The notes under the pieces were generated by a model. It ran no database searches. It saw nothing but the letters and a program-made list of their open reading frames with translations, and was not told where the DNA came from. The position numbers and the translations under genes were made by a program. From the NCBI RefSeq assembly GCF_002632755.1, contig NZ_NJAK01000001.1, forward strand, positions 2,852,001-2,916,000: a DNA stretch of 64,000 nt. Direction: 5' to 3'. Shown one piece after another: positions 36,085 to 46,080 of this stretch (position 1 is its first letter; each line of letters starts with the position of its first letter). Origin of the DNA: Xenorhabdus ishibashii. Its GTDB lineage: Bacteria; Pseudomonadota; Gammaproteobacteria; Enterobacterales; Enterobacteriaceae.

Positions 36085-38799
36085 TTACATCTCCTTGAGA
36101 TTATTTTCAATTTTTGGTGGCTCTTCCAATGGCAGACGAAAATGAAAACTAGCACCGCCTTTTTTATTATTAGCTGCCCATATTTTTCCACCGTGGATTT
36201 CAATAATGGAACGGCAGATCGCCAAACCTAATCCGACACCAGGTATAGCCGATTCTTTGCTGGCGCGTGAGAATTTATCAAAAATAAGTTTTTCTTGCTC
36301 TTGTGGAATTTCTGTTCCTGTACCCCAGATTTCAATATGTACCTGCTTTTGATCTGTTTTGCTCTCTATTGTGGCTTGTATCCCCAGTGGAGTCTGTTCC
36401 TCAGCATATTTAATGGCATTTTCCAGCAGGTTGATAAAAACACGTTCCAATAAGGTGGCATCACAGTGCAATAATAAATCGTTAGGTAAAGAAAGTTCGA
36501 TAATATAGTGATTAAGGGGTTGTTCCAGAGAGCGCAAAGCATTGCCGACAATGTCTTCCAGTGGATACCATGCAAGATTAAGCTGAATGCCACCTGATTG
36601 CAGTCGTGCCATATCAAGCAGGTTATTAACTAGCCGCGAAAGGCTGAGAATTTGCTGGCGAATTTGATTAACTTGTTGGATACGGGGAGAGTTTTCTGTG
36701 GATAAATCCAACATCAGTATTTCAGCCTGCCCGAATAGTACGGTCAACGGGGTAAGTAAGTCGTGAGATAGTGCTGCCAGCAATGAATTACGCAGTTGTT
36801 CCCGTTCAGTTTCTAACTTGGCGGATTCTGCACTACGGGCAAGGTGCAAGCGTTCCAGCGCATTGGCAATAAGCCCCGCGAAGATTTGTAATAACCTCTG
36901 TTGCTCCGGTACTAGTAATTGGCGTTGGTTAGGAGATTCAATAGCAAGGACGGCAAAGACCTGCGAGGATGTAGCGATAGGCAGTAATTGATAAGGAACT
37001 GCTGGTAGTGTATCAGTACCAGCTCCAGCAGGTTGTTTTTTCTCAAAACACCATTTTGCGATCGCTTCATCGATCTGCATTTGACCACCATTATTGGCTT
37101 TTACTTGATATAAATGTTGGTTGCTATCTGGCAGTAACAGCCCTGTTTTGGCCTGAAAGCTATTGGATAGAAAATGATAGCTGATACGCGCTACGTCTTC
37201 TTCGTTCAGAGCCTTGCTCAGTGTACGAGTTATTTCATATAGATGCCGTGTTCGTTGTTCGCGATAACGGGCGACTCTGGCTTGATAGCGTATACCTGAA
37301 GTGAGGTTTCCAACAACTGCCCCGACAATCAGCATGACAGCCAATGTGAGCAAATATTGTATGTTTTTGACTTCCAATGACCAATGTGGTTGGACAAAGA
37401 AAAGATCAAAACTGATGACATTGACAAAAGCAGCAAAGACAGATGGCCAACGACCATAAAACAGAGCAATAATGACAACACCGAGCAGGTAGAGCGCCAC
37501 CAGATTGGCTTTATCAAGGGTCAGCAAGAAGGTTCGGGAAAAAAGAGTTATCAGGGCACAGAGTACAATAGCCATCCAAAAACCCTGAATCGGGACTCGC
37601 CACTTGTCATTGAATGTTCGGCTATCTTTTGGCTCTTTATCGCTGCTTTTTTTATCTTCCAAGGCAACAATAATCAAATCCAAATCAGGGCCGAGTTTTC
37701 CCAGACGCTCTGAAAAGTCACGATACCATTTAAAGCCAAAAAAATTTACATGTGAATTGTAATAGCGGCCAATAAGGATTTTACCCAGATTATGCTCTCT
37801 GGCGTAACGCAGGATGGCTTTTTCTTCGTCAGAATCGGAGAGTGTTGCGGTTTCAGCCCCCAAATCTTGTGCCAGCTTTAAGGCTTGCAAAATGGTACGT
37901 CGTTTGCTTTCTGGCAATCGATGTAGTTTGGGCGTTTCAACGTAAACGGCGTGCCAGATGCAGTTGAGCTTTGCGGCCAGACGAGCGGCTTTCCGAATCA
38001 GTTTTTCATTGCCGGCGTTGTAGCCAATACACAACAGTAAATTCTCTTGCGTATGCCATACGGGTTCTTTTCTCTGAGTATCACGAAAAGCGCGCATTTG
38101 GTCATCTACGCGATCTGCTGTGCGGCGCAGAGCCAATTCACGCAGGGCAATCAGGTTTCCTTTGCGAAAAAAATGTTCAATGGCACGCTCTGCCTGACTT
38201 GAAATATAAACCTTACCCTCATTGAGCCGCTGACGCAGATCGTCAGGCGGAAGATCAACCAGCACCACATCATCGGCCTGATCAAAGATATGGTCAGGCA
38301 CGGTTTCCCGTACACGAATACCGGTAATACCGCCGACAACATCATTCAAACTTTCCAAATGTTGCACATTGATGGTTGTCAATACATCGATACCAGCTTC
38401 CAGTAATTCTTCGACATCTTGCCAGCGCTTCGGGTGGCGGCAACCCTTGGGATTACTGAATGCCAGTTCATCCATCAGAATAATGGCCGGATGGCGGGCA
38501 AGGGCGGCATCAATATCAAACGTTGCTATCCTGCGTTCATTATGGCGGAAATATTTTGCGGGTAATTGAGGTAAACCTTTTAGCAGGGCTGCGGTTTCTT
38601 GTCGATCATGGGTTTCAACTACACCGACAATGACATCTAAACCCTGTGCCAATAGCCGTTGGGCTTCTTGCAGCATGGCATAAGTTTTGCCGACACCCGC
38701 ACAAGCACCAAAAAATATTTTTAGTTTGCCACGTGGTTTTTCGTTAGCCAGTGTCAGTAATTCATCAGGATCAGGGCGCAGTAGTTCATTCTGTTCCAT
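36085..38799 (-). CDS. kdpD: KdpD sensor protein, kinase ATP-binding motif degraded and no KdpE partner
   Basis: Membrane sensor of 904 aa that in E. coli phosphorylates KdpE to switch on kdpFABC at low potassium or high osmolarity. N-terminal KdpD domain with Walker A GACAGVGKTYAML, USP-like domain, four membrane helices (about 400-500), GAF domain, then HisKA with His679 in ALSHDLLTPLT (the usual Arg after Asp-Leu is Leu). The G1 box, normally DxGxG, reads GTGTE at 826-830, so the adenine-contacting Asp and the second Gly are lost. N box (INLLENAIKYA) and G2 box (GVGLGLAI) are kept. The stop is 72 bp from the convergent pullulanase stop, so no kdpE follows. Kinase activity is doubtful. Confidence 0.93.
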   Translation of the reverse strand: MEQNELLRPDPDELLTLANEKPRGKLKIFFGACAGVGKTYAMLQEAQRLLAQGLDVIVGVVETHDRQETAALLKGLPQLPAKYFRHNERRIATFDIDAALARHPAIILMDELAFSNPKGCRHPKRWQDVEELLEAGIDVLTTINVQHLESLNDVVGGITGIRVRETVPDHIFDQADDVVLVDLPPDDLRQRLNEGKVYISSQAERAIEHFFRKGNLIALRELALRRTADRVDDQMRAFRDTQRKEPVWHTQENLLLCIGYNAGNEKLIRKAARLAAKLNCIWHAVYVETPKLHRLPESKRRTILQALKLAQDLGAETATLSDSDEEKAILRYAREHNLGKILIGRYYNSHVNFFGFKWYRDFSERLGKLGPDLDLIIVALEDKKSSDKEPKDSRTFNDKWRVPIQGFWMAIVLCALITLFSRTFLLTLDKANLVALYLLGVVIIALFYGRWPSVFAAFVNVISFDLFFVQPHWSLEVKNIQYLLTLAVMLIVGAVVGNLTSGIRYQARVARYREQRTRHLYEITRTLSKALNEEDVARISYHFLSNSFQAKTGLLLPDSNQHLYQVKANNGGQMQIDEAIAKWCFEKKQPAGAGTDTLPAVPYQLLPIATSSQVFAVLAIESPNQRQLLVPEQQRLLQIFAGLIANALERLHLARSAESAKLETEREQLRNSLLAALSHDLLTPLTVLFGQAEILMLDLSTENSPRIQQVNQIRQQILSLSRLVNNLLDMARLQSGGIQLNLAWYPLEDIVGNALRSLEQPLNHYIIELSLPNDLLLHCDATLLERVFINLLENAIKYAEEQTPLGIQATIESKTDQKQVHIEIWGTGTEIPQEQEKLIFDKFSRASKESAIPGVGLGLAICRSIIEIHGGKIWAANNKKGGASFHFRLPLEEPPKIENNLKEM

Positions 38800-38802
38800 A
38801 TC

Positions 38803-39384
38803 TTAATCTGCCTTTTTATCCAGATTATCCAGCGCCAGATTCAGTTCCAGTACATTGACTATAGGTTGCCCCATATATTCCAGCAGGGGGTATTGAATGT
38901 GCTGTTGGATGAGTTGATGAATGACTTCAAGAGGCATGTGACGGGCTATCGCCACACGTTGTGCCTGGAATTCAGCCGCTTCAGGGGATATATGGGGATC
39001 GAGACCGCTACCCGATGCCATGATTAAATCAACAGGGATCGGAGAATTTTCGGGATAGTTAAATAAACGTACCCGAATAATGTTTTGGTGTATTTTGCTG
39101 CTCAACACAGGATTGGTTATAGCGAGATTACTGCCGCCTGATGACAGGGTGTTGTACGGTTTTTCGGCCGTCATAGAAGGCCGTCCATGAAAATAGATGG
39201 CTTTGGTAAAATTTTGACCAATTAATTCAGAGCCAACTTGTTCGCCATTCTGCTCTATTAGCGATCCTTTGGCTTGATGGGGAAATAAAAATCCTGCTAT
39301 TCCCGTCACCAGTAATGGATAGGCAATCCCAGTGATTAAGCTAAGAAATACCAGCAGAACAATGGAAGAACGTAACCAGATCAT
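38803..39384 (-). CDS. kdpC: Potassium-transporting ATPase subunit KdpC
   Basis: A 193-aa accessory subunit of the high-affinity K+ pump. One N-terminal membrane helix (SSIVLLVFLSLITGIAYPLLV) anchors a periplasmic domain with the conserved NFTKAIYFHGRPS and MASGSGLDPHISPEAAEFQ stretches. Lies between kdpB and kdpD; its stop is only 3 bp from the kdpD start. Confidence 0.96.
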   Translation of the reverse strand: MIWLRSSIVLLVFLSLITGIAYPLLVTGIAGFLFPHQAKGSLIEQNGEQVGSELIGQNFTKAIYFHGRPSMTAEKPYNTLSSGGSNLAITNPVLSSKIHQNIIRVRLFNYPENSPIPVDLIMASGSGLDPHISPEAAEFQAQRVAIARHMPLEVIHQLIQQHIQYPLLEYMGQPIVNVLELNLALDNLDKKAD

Positions 39385-39439
39385 TTTTCATCACCTTATT
39401 TGAAGCTCGATTTTTAAATACGCGATAGTTAAAAGATCG

Positions 39440-41506
39440 TTAGTTAAACATTAAGGCAGTGAGCAATAGGTCAATCAGCTTGATACCCACAAAAGGCACA
39501 AGCAAGCCACCAAGGCCATATACCCATAGATTCCGGCGCAAGAGTGACAATGCATTCATTGGGCGGTAACTGACACCTTTTAGGGCTAATGGCAGTAAAA
39601 AGATGATGATTATCGCATTGAAGATAACCGCAGACAGTACCGCAGATTCTGGCGAATGCAGGTGCATAATGTTCAACACATTAAGTTGTGGATATGTGAC
39701 CGAAAAAGCAGCGGGAATGATGGCAAAATATTTAGCAATATCATTGGAAATGCTGAATGTGGTCAAAGCCCCGCGCGTCATTAGCATCTGTTTGCCGATA
39801 TGTACAACCTCGATTAACTTGGTGGGATTGGAATCCAGGTCAACCATATTGCCTGCCTCTTTCGCCGCCTGTGTCCCTGAATTCATGGCAACGGCAACAT
39901 CTGCTTGTGCCAGAGCTGGTGCATCGTTTGTGCCATCCCCCGTCATGGCAACCAGACGCCCTTCGGATTGATATTGGCGGATAAGGGCGAGTTTCGCTTC
40001 AGGAGTGGCCTCTGCCAGAAAGTCATCAACGCCTGCTTCGGCGGCAATTGCCGCTGCAGTGAGATGATTGTCACCCGTGATCATGACAGTTTTGATCCCC
40101 ATTTTGCGCATTTCACTGAAACGTTCTTTAATTCCGCCTTTCACAATATCTTTTAAGGCAACAACGCCTAAGACCTGCTGATTCTCAGCAACAACCAAAG
40201 GGGTTCCTCCCTTATGCGCAACTTGCTGTACCAATTTATCGATAGTATCTGGGAAATGACTATGATTAGCTTCAATGTGGCGGCGAATAGCATCGACGGC
40301 ACCTTTGCGGATCATGCGGTTACCAATGTTGACGCCACTCATGCGCGTCATTGCAGAGAAAGGGACAAACGTCGCTTTTAATTCCCGCAGATCACGTTCA
40401 CGCATATTGAAACGTTGTTTCGCTAAGATCACGATACTACGACCTTCCGGTGTTTCATCTGCAAGGGAAGAGAGCTGGGCAGCATCAGCTAACTGCCGTT
40501 CTGTTACGCCCGATGCGGGTAAAAATTGGGATGCCTGACGGTTTCCTAGCGTGATAGTGCCAGTTTTATCGAGTAGTAAAACATCTACATCCCCAGCAGC
40601 TTCAATGGCCCGCCCGCTGGTGGCAATGACATTGGCTTCCAGCATACGGCTCATGCCTGCAACCCCAATGGCTGACAGTAATCCGCCAATCGTGGTGGGG
40701 ATCAGACAAACCAGTAAGGCAATCAATACGGTAAGTGTGATTGGCGCGCCAGATTGGTTGGCTTGGACACTAAACAAGGAAAAAGGCAGCAGGCTTATAC
40801 AAACCAGCAGGAAAATAATGGTCAGTGCGGTAAGTAAAATGGTGAGCGCTATTTCATTGGGTGTTTTACGCCGTTTAGCCCCTTCAACCATTGAGATCAT
40901 TCTGTCTAAAAAAGTTTCTCCCGGGTTGACTGTACATTCGACGATTAACCAATCTGATAAAACCCGCGTACCGCCGGTGACAGAGGAAAAATCACCGCCG
41001 GATTCACGGATAACGGGGGCTGATTCTCCTGTAATCGCGCTTTCGTCAACGGAAGCTCCTCCTTCAAGGACTTCGCCATCACAAGGGATAATTTCTCCTG
41101 CTTCCACCAGCACAATATCGCCTTTGCGCAAAGTGTCAGAAGTGACTTTTTCTTTTGCGGCTTGATGGCTGCATGATGCTAATTTAGTTGCCCAACTGGT
41201 TCTTTTTACCCCTTTCAGGCTGGATGCTTGAGCTTTGCTACGTCCCTCAGCCAGCGCTTCTGCAAAGTTGGCAAACAGTACGGTAAACCATAGCCAGAGA
41301 GCAATGGCACCAGTAAAGAGCGCGCTGCCCGTTAATTGTCCCATTAATATGCTGATCCATAAGGCGGTGGTCAGGCAACTTCCCACATAAACAACGAACA
41401 TGACCGTATTGTGCCATTGTTGAGCCGGATGGCATTTTTTTAACGAATCGATAAGCGCATTGCGAATTAAAGCAGGTTCAAATAATACTTGTTGTTTGTT
41501 TTTCAT
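39440..41506 (-). CDS. kdpB: Potassium-transporting P-type ATPase subunit KdpB
   Basis: The 688-aa ATP-hydrolysing subunit that powers K+ uptake. Phosphorylation motif [12 protein letters not shown] (phospho-Asp near 310), actuator motif [16 protein letters not shown], hinge motif [20 protein letters not shown], and seven or so membrane helices. All P-type catalytic residues are present. It follows kdpA by 16 bp with a GAGGT ribosome-binding site. Confidence 0.98.
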   Translation of the reverse strand: MKNKQQVLFEPALIRNALIDSLKKCHPAQQWHNTVMFVVYVGSCLTTALWISILMGQLTGSALFTGAIALWLWFTVLFANFAEALAEGRSKAQASSLKGVKRTSWATKLASCSHQAAKEKVTSDTLRKGDIVLVEAGEIIPCDGEVLEGGASVDESAITGESAPVIRESGGDFSSVTGGTRVLSDWLIVECTVNPGETFLDRMISMVEGAKRRKTPNEIALTILLTALTIIFLLVCISLLPFSLFSVQANQSGAPITLTVLIALLVCLIPTTIGGLLSAIGVAGMSRMLEANVIATSGRAIEAAGDVDVLLLDKTGTITLGNRQASQFLPASGVTERQLADAAQLSSLADETPEGRSIVILAKQRFNMRERDLRELKATFVPFSAMTRMSGVNIGNRMIRKGAVDAIRRHIEANHSHFPDTIDKLVQQVAHKGGTPLVVAENQQVLGVVALKDIVKGGIKERFSEMRKMGIKTVMITGDNHLTAAAIAAEAGVDDFLAEATPEAKLALIRQYQSEGRLVAMTGDGTNDAPALAQADVAVAMNSGTQAAKEAGNMVDLDSNPTKLIEVVHIGKQMLMTRGALTTFSISNDIAKYFAIIPAAFSVTYPQLNVLNIMHLHSPESAVLSAVIFNAIIIIFLLPLALKGVSYRPMNALSLLRRNLWVYGLGGLLVPFVGIKLIDLLLTALMFN

Positions 41507-41522
41507 ACGTTACCTCACATTC

Positions 41523-43220
41523 TCATGGCCAAAGTTGTAGGTGTTCTGCGATAGGGCCTAGAGCCAGGGAAGGGATAAACGTAAGGGCACCAATAAGTAG
41601 AATGACCAGAATTAATAATCCAATGAAGAGCGAGCCGTGGGTCGGTAAAGTGCCGCTGCTAATCGGCTGGCGTTTTTTGGTAACCATGGAACCTGCGATT
41701 GCCAGAACAGGCAAAATGAGACCAAAGCGCCCAAGAAACATGATGACGCCCAACAATAGGTTGTAAAAGATATTGTTGGCATTGAGTCCAGCAAAGGCAC
41801 TGCCGTTGTTGTTGGCTGTGGATGAGAAAGCATAAAGCACTTCGGTAAAACCATGAGCACCAGGATTTGAAATAGCACTACGACCTGCGTCGATTGAAAT
41901 TGCCAGAGCAGTGCCTAATAACACAAGTGAAGGGGTGATTAAAATCGCCAATGCGACCATTTTCATGTCATAAACATCGATTTTTTTGCCTAAGTATTCC
42001 GGTGCACGGCCAATCATCAAACCTGCAATAAATACGGCAAGCAGGACGAATAGTAATATGCCATAAAGGCCAGAGCCTGCCCCTCCAAATATGACTTCAC
42101 CAGTCTGCATCAACCAGAGGGGCATCATGCCACCCAGCGCGGTAAAGGAGTCATGCATCGCATTTACGGCACCACAGGAAGCGGCTGTCGTCACAACGCT
42201 ATAGAGAGAAGAGGCAAGGATGCCAAAGCGAGCTTCCTTACCTTCCATATTAAAGTGGTTACCAATATTAGGATGTATGAGATGGGAATTACCTGCGTTT
42301 TCGGCATACATGACAACGCTGGTGGCAATAATGAAAATAATGCTCATAGCCCAGAGCAAGGCATATCCCTGTCGCTTGTCGCCAACAACCAGACCGAATG
42401 CGAAACATAATGCACAAGGGATCAGGAAAATAGCCAGGATCTGGACAAAGTTACTCAGTGAAGTTGGGTTTTCAAATGGATGGGCTGAGTTTGCGCCAAA
42501 AAATCCTCCGCCATTGGTTCCCAAAAGTTTTATAGCCTCTTGGGAAGCGACTGGTCCCATAGGCAGCAATTGTTGTTGCCCCTCAAGAGAGTGGATGAGG
42601 GCATAGGGAGAAAAGTTTTGGATAACGCCTTGACTGACAAAGAATAAAGCTAAAATGATCGCCAGCGGCAGCAAAAGATATACTGTGATACGTGTGATGT
42701 CGAGCCACGCATTTCCTACTGTTTTAGTACCTTGGCGGGAAAACGCCCGCATTAAGGCAAAAGCTACAGCAATTCCCGTTGCCGCAGACAGAAAATTCTG
42801 AACAGTCAATCCGGCCATTTGGCTCAGGTAACTGAGGGTATTTTCCCCACTATAAGCTTGCCAATTGGTATTAGTGATAAAACTGATAGCGGTATTAAAG
42901 GCCAGATCCCATTTCATACCAACAAGATGTTGTGGATTTAGTGGCAGATGGCCTTGGCTCATCAGCAAAGTAAACAGTAGCAATAGTCCGGCTATGTTGA
43001 ATATTAAGATGGCGAGAGCATACTGCCACCAGTTCATTTCTTTGACATCACTACCCGGTTTCTTCAGGCCACAACAGCGCCATAAGATATTTTCTGTTTT
43101 GATCAGCCTGCGAGGTAGCTCTCCTTCGACGAGCCTGACAATCAGAATACCAAGAGGTTTACCCAATAGAAACAGCATGAGCAGGAAACTGGCAATCAGT
43201 AAAAAAGCGGACATTGCCAT
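41523..43220 (-). CDS. kdpA: Potassium-transporting ATPase subunit KdpA
   Basis: A 565-aa channel-like inner-membrane subunit that binds and conducts K+. Four selectivity-filter-like loops are visible: [52 protein letters not shown] and [13 protein letters not shown]. Its start codon directly abuts the kdpF stop, so translation is probably coupled. The operon order kdpFABC-D is as in E. coli but lacks kdpE. Confidence 0.98.
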   Translation of the reverse strand: MAMSAFLLIASFLLMLFLLGKPLGILIVRLVEGELPRRLIKTENILWRCCGLKKPGSDVKEMNWWQYALAILIFNIAGLLLLFTLLMSQGHLPLNPQHLVGMKWDLAFNTAISFITNTNWQAYSGENTLSYLSQMAGLTVQNFLSAATGIAVAFALMRAFSRQGTKTVGNAWLDITRITVYLLLPLAIILALFFVSQGVIQNFSPYALIHSLEGQQQLLPMGPVASQEAIKLLGTNGGGFFGANSAHPFENPTSLSNFVQILAIFLIPCALCFAFGLVVGDKRQGYALLWAMSIIFIIATSVVMYAENAGNSHLIHPNIGNHFNMEGKEARFGILASSLYSVVTTAASCGAVNAMHDSFTALGGMMPLWLMQTGEVIFGGAGSGLYGILLFVLLAVFIAGLMIGRAPEYLGKKIDVYDMKMVALAILITPSLVLLGTALAISIDAGRSAISNPGAHGFTEVLYAFSSTANNNGSAFAGLNANNIFYNLLLGVIMFLGRFGLILPVLAIAGSMVTKKRQPISSGTLPTHGSLFIGLLILVILLIGALTFIPSLALGPIAEHLQLWP

Positions 43221-43310
43221 TTAAAAATCCTCCGCATTCAATAACGCATAAATGAGATAACCCAGTAATAGCGTTACCAGAAAAATGCCAAGGATCAGGA
43301 AGATATTCAT
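43221..43310 (-). CDS. kdpF: KdpF, small stabilising subunit of the Kdp pump
   Basis: A 29-codon gene reading MNIFLILGIFLVTLLLGYLI then YALLNAEDF. It is a single membrane helix that ends in the hallmark Tyr-Ala-Leu-(Ile/Leu)-Asn-Ala-Glu. It stabilises the KdpABC complex in E. coli. An AAGGAG sequence lies 11 bp upstream. The stop codon is flush with the kdpA start. Confidence 0.93.
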   Translation of the reverse strand: MNIFLILGIFLVTLLLGYLIYALLNAEDF

Positions 43311-43401
43311 GGTGATGTATCTCCTTGCTTATTTCTTCAAGAAACAGTCAGTTACAGCATAGAAATACCATACAAAGAAGTTATTAAAAGGGTTTTCGAA
43401 A

Positions 43402-43418
43402 GCGTAAAAAAATATAAA
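43402..43418 (-). promoter_or_regulatory. T-rich KdpE-operator-like sequence upstream of kdpF
   Basis: On the minus strand this reads TTTATATTTTTTTACGC, about 90 bp upstream of kdpF. It closely resembles, from memory, the T-rich KdpE-binding element of the E. coli kdpFABC promoter (TTTATAC, a T-run, then ACAC). Candidate only. Confidence 0.5.
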
Positions 43419-43658
43419 TAATCTGCGGAATTCATCGACAAAGCATCATAAAGCAAGTGTAGCAAACTATGTCGAGTTAATTTTTTGTTTTCAATTTGTT
43501 TGTTTTGTTTCTGTTTAAGTATAATTTTGTAATTCAATTACGCAATCATGGAAAAAAAGTGATTTATACCACTAAATAGTGGTCGGATGAGTAGTAAGTT
43601 TTCATTTTATCGGATAAAATTTTATACATATTACAGAGTAAGCCCATGGGGGGCATTA

Positions 43659-43868
43659 ATGTCTATATATCGAGCATACTCTTGGCATCAGGTTTTATTG
43701 CGGCGTATTGGTGCTATATCACTGGGTGTCATTGCGCTTCCTGTTATGCTATTTCGTCGTGATCGCGCCCGTTTTTATAGCTATCTGTATAAAGTATGGC
43801 TAAAAACCAGCGATAAGCCAGTATGGCTGGAATGTTCAGAAATGACTTTAGATATACGAAATCGCTAA
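43659..43868 (+). CDS. ybfA: Small protein YbfA
   Basis: A 69-aa protein of unknown function. The frame is open from 43587, but the ATG at 43659, preceded by a run of six G at good spacing, aligns with E. coli YbfA: Met-Ser-Ile-Tyr-Arg at the start, IALPVMLFRRDRARFYSYLY in the middle and TSDKPVWLE near the end. It has one hydrophobic segment, LGVIALPVMLF. Divergent from kdpFABC, as in E. coli. Confidence 0.88.
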   Translation: MSIYRAYSWHQVLLRRIGAISLGVIALPVMLFRRDRARFYSYLYKVWLKTSDKPVWLECSEMTLDIRNR

Positions 43869-43931
43869 AATAGCATTATGATTAAGCCTGACTGGGCATT
43901 TTGGATATACATATTGAACGCTATATTTTGG

Positions 43932-43966
43932 CACCTTGCCGGTTTATGCTGGCAAGGTGTTTTTGT
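43932..43966 (+). terminator. Rho-independent terminator after ybfA
   Basis: CACCTTGCC (43932-43940, read from the second base of GCACC) pairs with GGCAAGGTG (43951-43959) across a 10-nt loop, then TTTTTG. It ends the ybfA transcript. Confidence 0.88.
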
Positions 43967-44043
43967 TTTATATTGGATTTAGTTAATTCATGGCAGGTAT
44001 GTATTTTATGATGAAAAAAATGCTAAGTGACAAGGGGGATGTG

Positions 44044-44787
44044 ATGAATAATGTTGAATTGGAGTATGTGCTTAATACGGAATTGAAGATCCGTGAATTT
44101 CAAGATTATGCTCCCAATGGATTACAGGTGGAGGGTCGTCCCCATGTCCAGCGGGTGATTACAGGTGTGACAGCTTGTCAGGCACTATTGGATGAAGCTG
44201 TTCGCCTTGAGGCGGATGCTGTCATCGTTCATCATGGATACTTTTGGAAGAATGAATCTCCTGTTATCCGTGGCATGAAGCGTCGTCGTTTGCAAACACT
44301 ACTTTGCAATGATATCAACCTGTATGGCTATCATCTTCCGTTAGATGCCCATCCTGCTTTGGGTAACAATACCCAACTGGCACGTCAAATGGGGGTAAAG
44401 GTTATCGGCGAAATTGATACTCTTCTTCCTCATGGTGCTTTTGATCAGCCTATTACACCAGCAGAATTGACTGAACGTCTTGAAAAAAGCCTCAAGAGAA
44501 AGATACTGCACTGTGGTGATAGTGCACCAGAAGAGATCCGCACACTGGCATGGTGTACAGGCGGTGGCCAAAGTTTTATTGAACAGGCGGCTGAGTTTGG
44601 TGTTGATGCCTTTGTGACGGGAGAAGTATCGGAAAAAACTATCCATGTTGCCCGTGAAATGGGGTTACACTTTTTTGCAGCAGGGCACCATGCGACCGAG
44701 CGCTATGGTATCAAAGCGCTCGGTGAATGGCTGGCAAATAATTATGGATTGGATGTGACTTTTATCGATATTCCTAATCCAGCTTGA
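44044..44787 (+). CDS. ybgI: NIF3/DUF34 metal-binding protein YbgI (GTP cyclohydrolase 1 type 2-like)
   Basis: A 247-aa protein of the NIF3 family that forms a toroidal hexamer with a dinuclear metal site; function not settled. The frame is open to 43990, but the ATG at 44044 with AGGGGG just upstream gives the E. coli length. Metal-ligand motifs: DAVIVHHGYFWKN (His-His), YHLPLDAHPALGNN (Asp), and GHHATERYGIKALGEWL near the C-terminus. Ends in FIDIPNPA as in E. coli. Confidence 0.95.
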   Translation: MNNVELEYVLNTELKIREFQDYAPNGLQVEGRPHVQRVITGVTACQALLDEAVRLEADAVIVHHGYFWKNESPVIRGMKRRRLQTLLCNDINLYGYHLPLDAHPALGNNTQLARQMGVKVIGEIDTLLPHGAFDQPITPAELTERLEKSLKRKILHCGDSAPEEIRTLAWCTGGGQSFIEQAAEFGVDAFVTGEVSEKTIHVAREMGLHFFAAGHHATERYGIKALGEWLANNYGLDVTFIDIPNPA

Positions 44788-44801
44788 TTTTTTAGCTATA
44801 T

Positions 44802-44845
44802 AGCCCCTTGATTTTATTTCCATTTTTGGAATGGGGGCTTTTTAT
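44802..44845 (+). terminator. Rho-independent terminator after ybgI
   Basis: AGCCCC (44802-44807) pairs with GGGGCT (44834-44839), with a partly paired interior, then a T-run. It overlaps the 3' end of the convergent MFS gene. Confidence 0.65.
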
Positions 44846-45962
44846 CTTGCAAGAGGGATAAAACAGTTATTGCGCTCCCACAACCTATCAATACGCTGCC
44901 TAATGCCTGACTCCAGCCTGCTAGCGCCAAACCAAATCCCAGTAGCAAATAGTAAAATAACCCAAGTAAAGCACCGGCAGTGCCTACCCTATCTGAATAG
45001 TTGGTTAATGCAGACGCTAAAATATTCGGTATCGCCAACCCATAAGCGATGACTATTCCTGACATTGGAAAAATAAAGAGCCAGCTATTTTCGAGCAGGT
45101 ATACACCGATCCCGCTGAATAAGCTAATTAATGAAGCAAGGGCAACTAATTGGGTTGATATCCATTGTTGCTTTAATAGATATTTGTTTAATAGCGAGCC
45201 TAATACAACGCCAAAAGTTAATAACAGGCCAGTATAACCAAATACTTTCTGTGATAATCCAAATTGTTGGAAACGAAATGGCGCTAATTGATAATAGCTG
45301 AACAAACAAATATTGAAAAATGCGATCAGGAACGCATTTCGCCAAATTGAAATATCTCTAAGCATCATAATTACTGTGCTGAATAAAGCGACTTTTGTTA
45401 CGTTGGTTGGCCGAGTTTCTGGTAATCGGGCAATAGACCAACAGGTCAGGATAACTGCCAGAATAATTAATCCAGTAAAGATAGCCTTATAGCCAGCAAA
45501 ATAGTTCAATGTTGAACCACTGAGCATACCAATGGCAGGGCTGATTGCTAAGGCAACTCCCATGATAGAAAAGACGCGTGCTAACTCTTCCCCACGATAA
45601 GCATCACGCATAATGGTTTGTGTGCCGACAGAGCCAACTGCGGCTCCGAAAGCAGACAGCATTCTGGCAACGAGTAATAACCAAAATTGTTGTGTCAATA
45701 ATGCCAGCAGGGAAGCGAGACCATAGAGTGATAGGCCAGCAATAATAGTTGGGCGTCTGCCAATGACATCACACATACGTCCCCATATGACAACACCAAA
45801 GGAAAAAGCAAAAAAGTAGAGTGATAATGTTTGGGCTGCTTGCTCCGGGTTGACGGAAAACCCAACGGCAATATTGGTTAATGCCGGACTATAGATGGTT
45901 TCTACAATCTGCGGGAACATCATCAAGGCGATAGCAAGCCAAAGTGGTGGTTTAGTTTGCAT
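44814..45962 (-). CDS. MFS drug-exporter-type transporter (Bcr/CflA-like)
   Basis: A 382-aa inner-membrane transporter with about 12 helices. The MFS signature between helices 2 and 3 reads WGRMCDVIGRRPTIIAG. The antiporter motif C region in helix 5 is SIMGVALAISPAIGMLSG. Early residues FPQIVETIYSPALTNIA match the drug:H+ antiporter-1 (Bcr/CflA) group. Substrate unknown. It is divergent from an AraC-type regulator, a common exporter/regulator pairing. Confidence 0.88.
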   Translation of the reverse strand: MQTKPPLWLAIALMMFPQIVETIYSPALTNIAVGFSVNPEQAAQTLSLYFFAFSFGVVIWGRMCDVIGRRPTIIAGLSLYGLASLLALLTQQFWLLLVARMLSAFGAAVGSVGTQTIMRDAYRGEELARVFSIMGVALAISPAIGMLSGSTLNYFAGYKAIFTGLIILAVILTCWSIARLPETRPTNVTKVALFSTVIMMLRDISIWRNAFLIAFFNICLFSYYQLAPFRFQQFGLSQKVFGYTGLLLTFGVVLGSLLNKYLLKQQWISTQLVALASLISLFSGIGVYLLENSWLFIFPMSGIVIAYGLAIPNILASALTNYSDRVGTAGALLGLFYYLLLGFGLALAGWSQALGSVLIGCGSAITVLSLLQDKKPPFQKWK

Positions 45963-46080
45963 GATTTTTTCTTTTGCTGATAAGTAATGACTTGAAAGGT
46001 TAGCATTATGGTTATTGTCTTTTTATGGTAATAAAGACTATTTATTTATCTTATCGGACATTAAATCAGAAGGAATGAAT

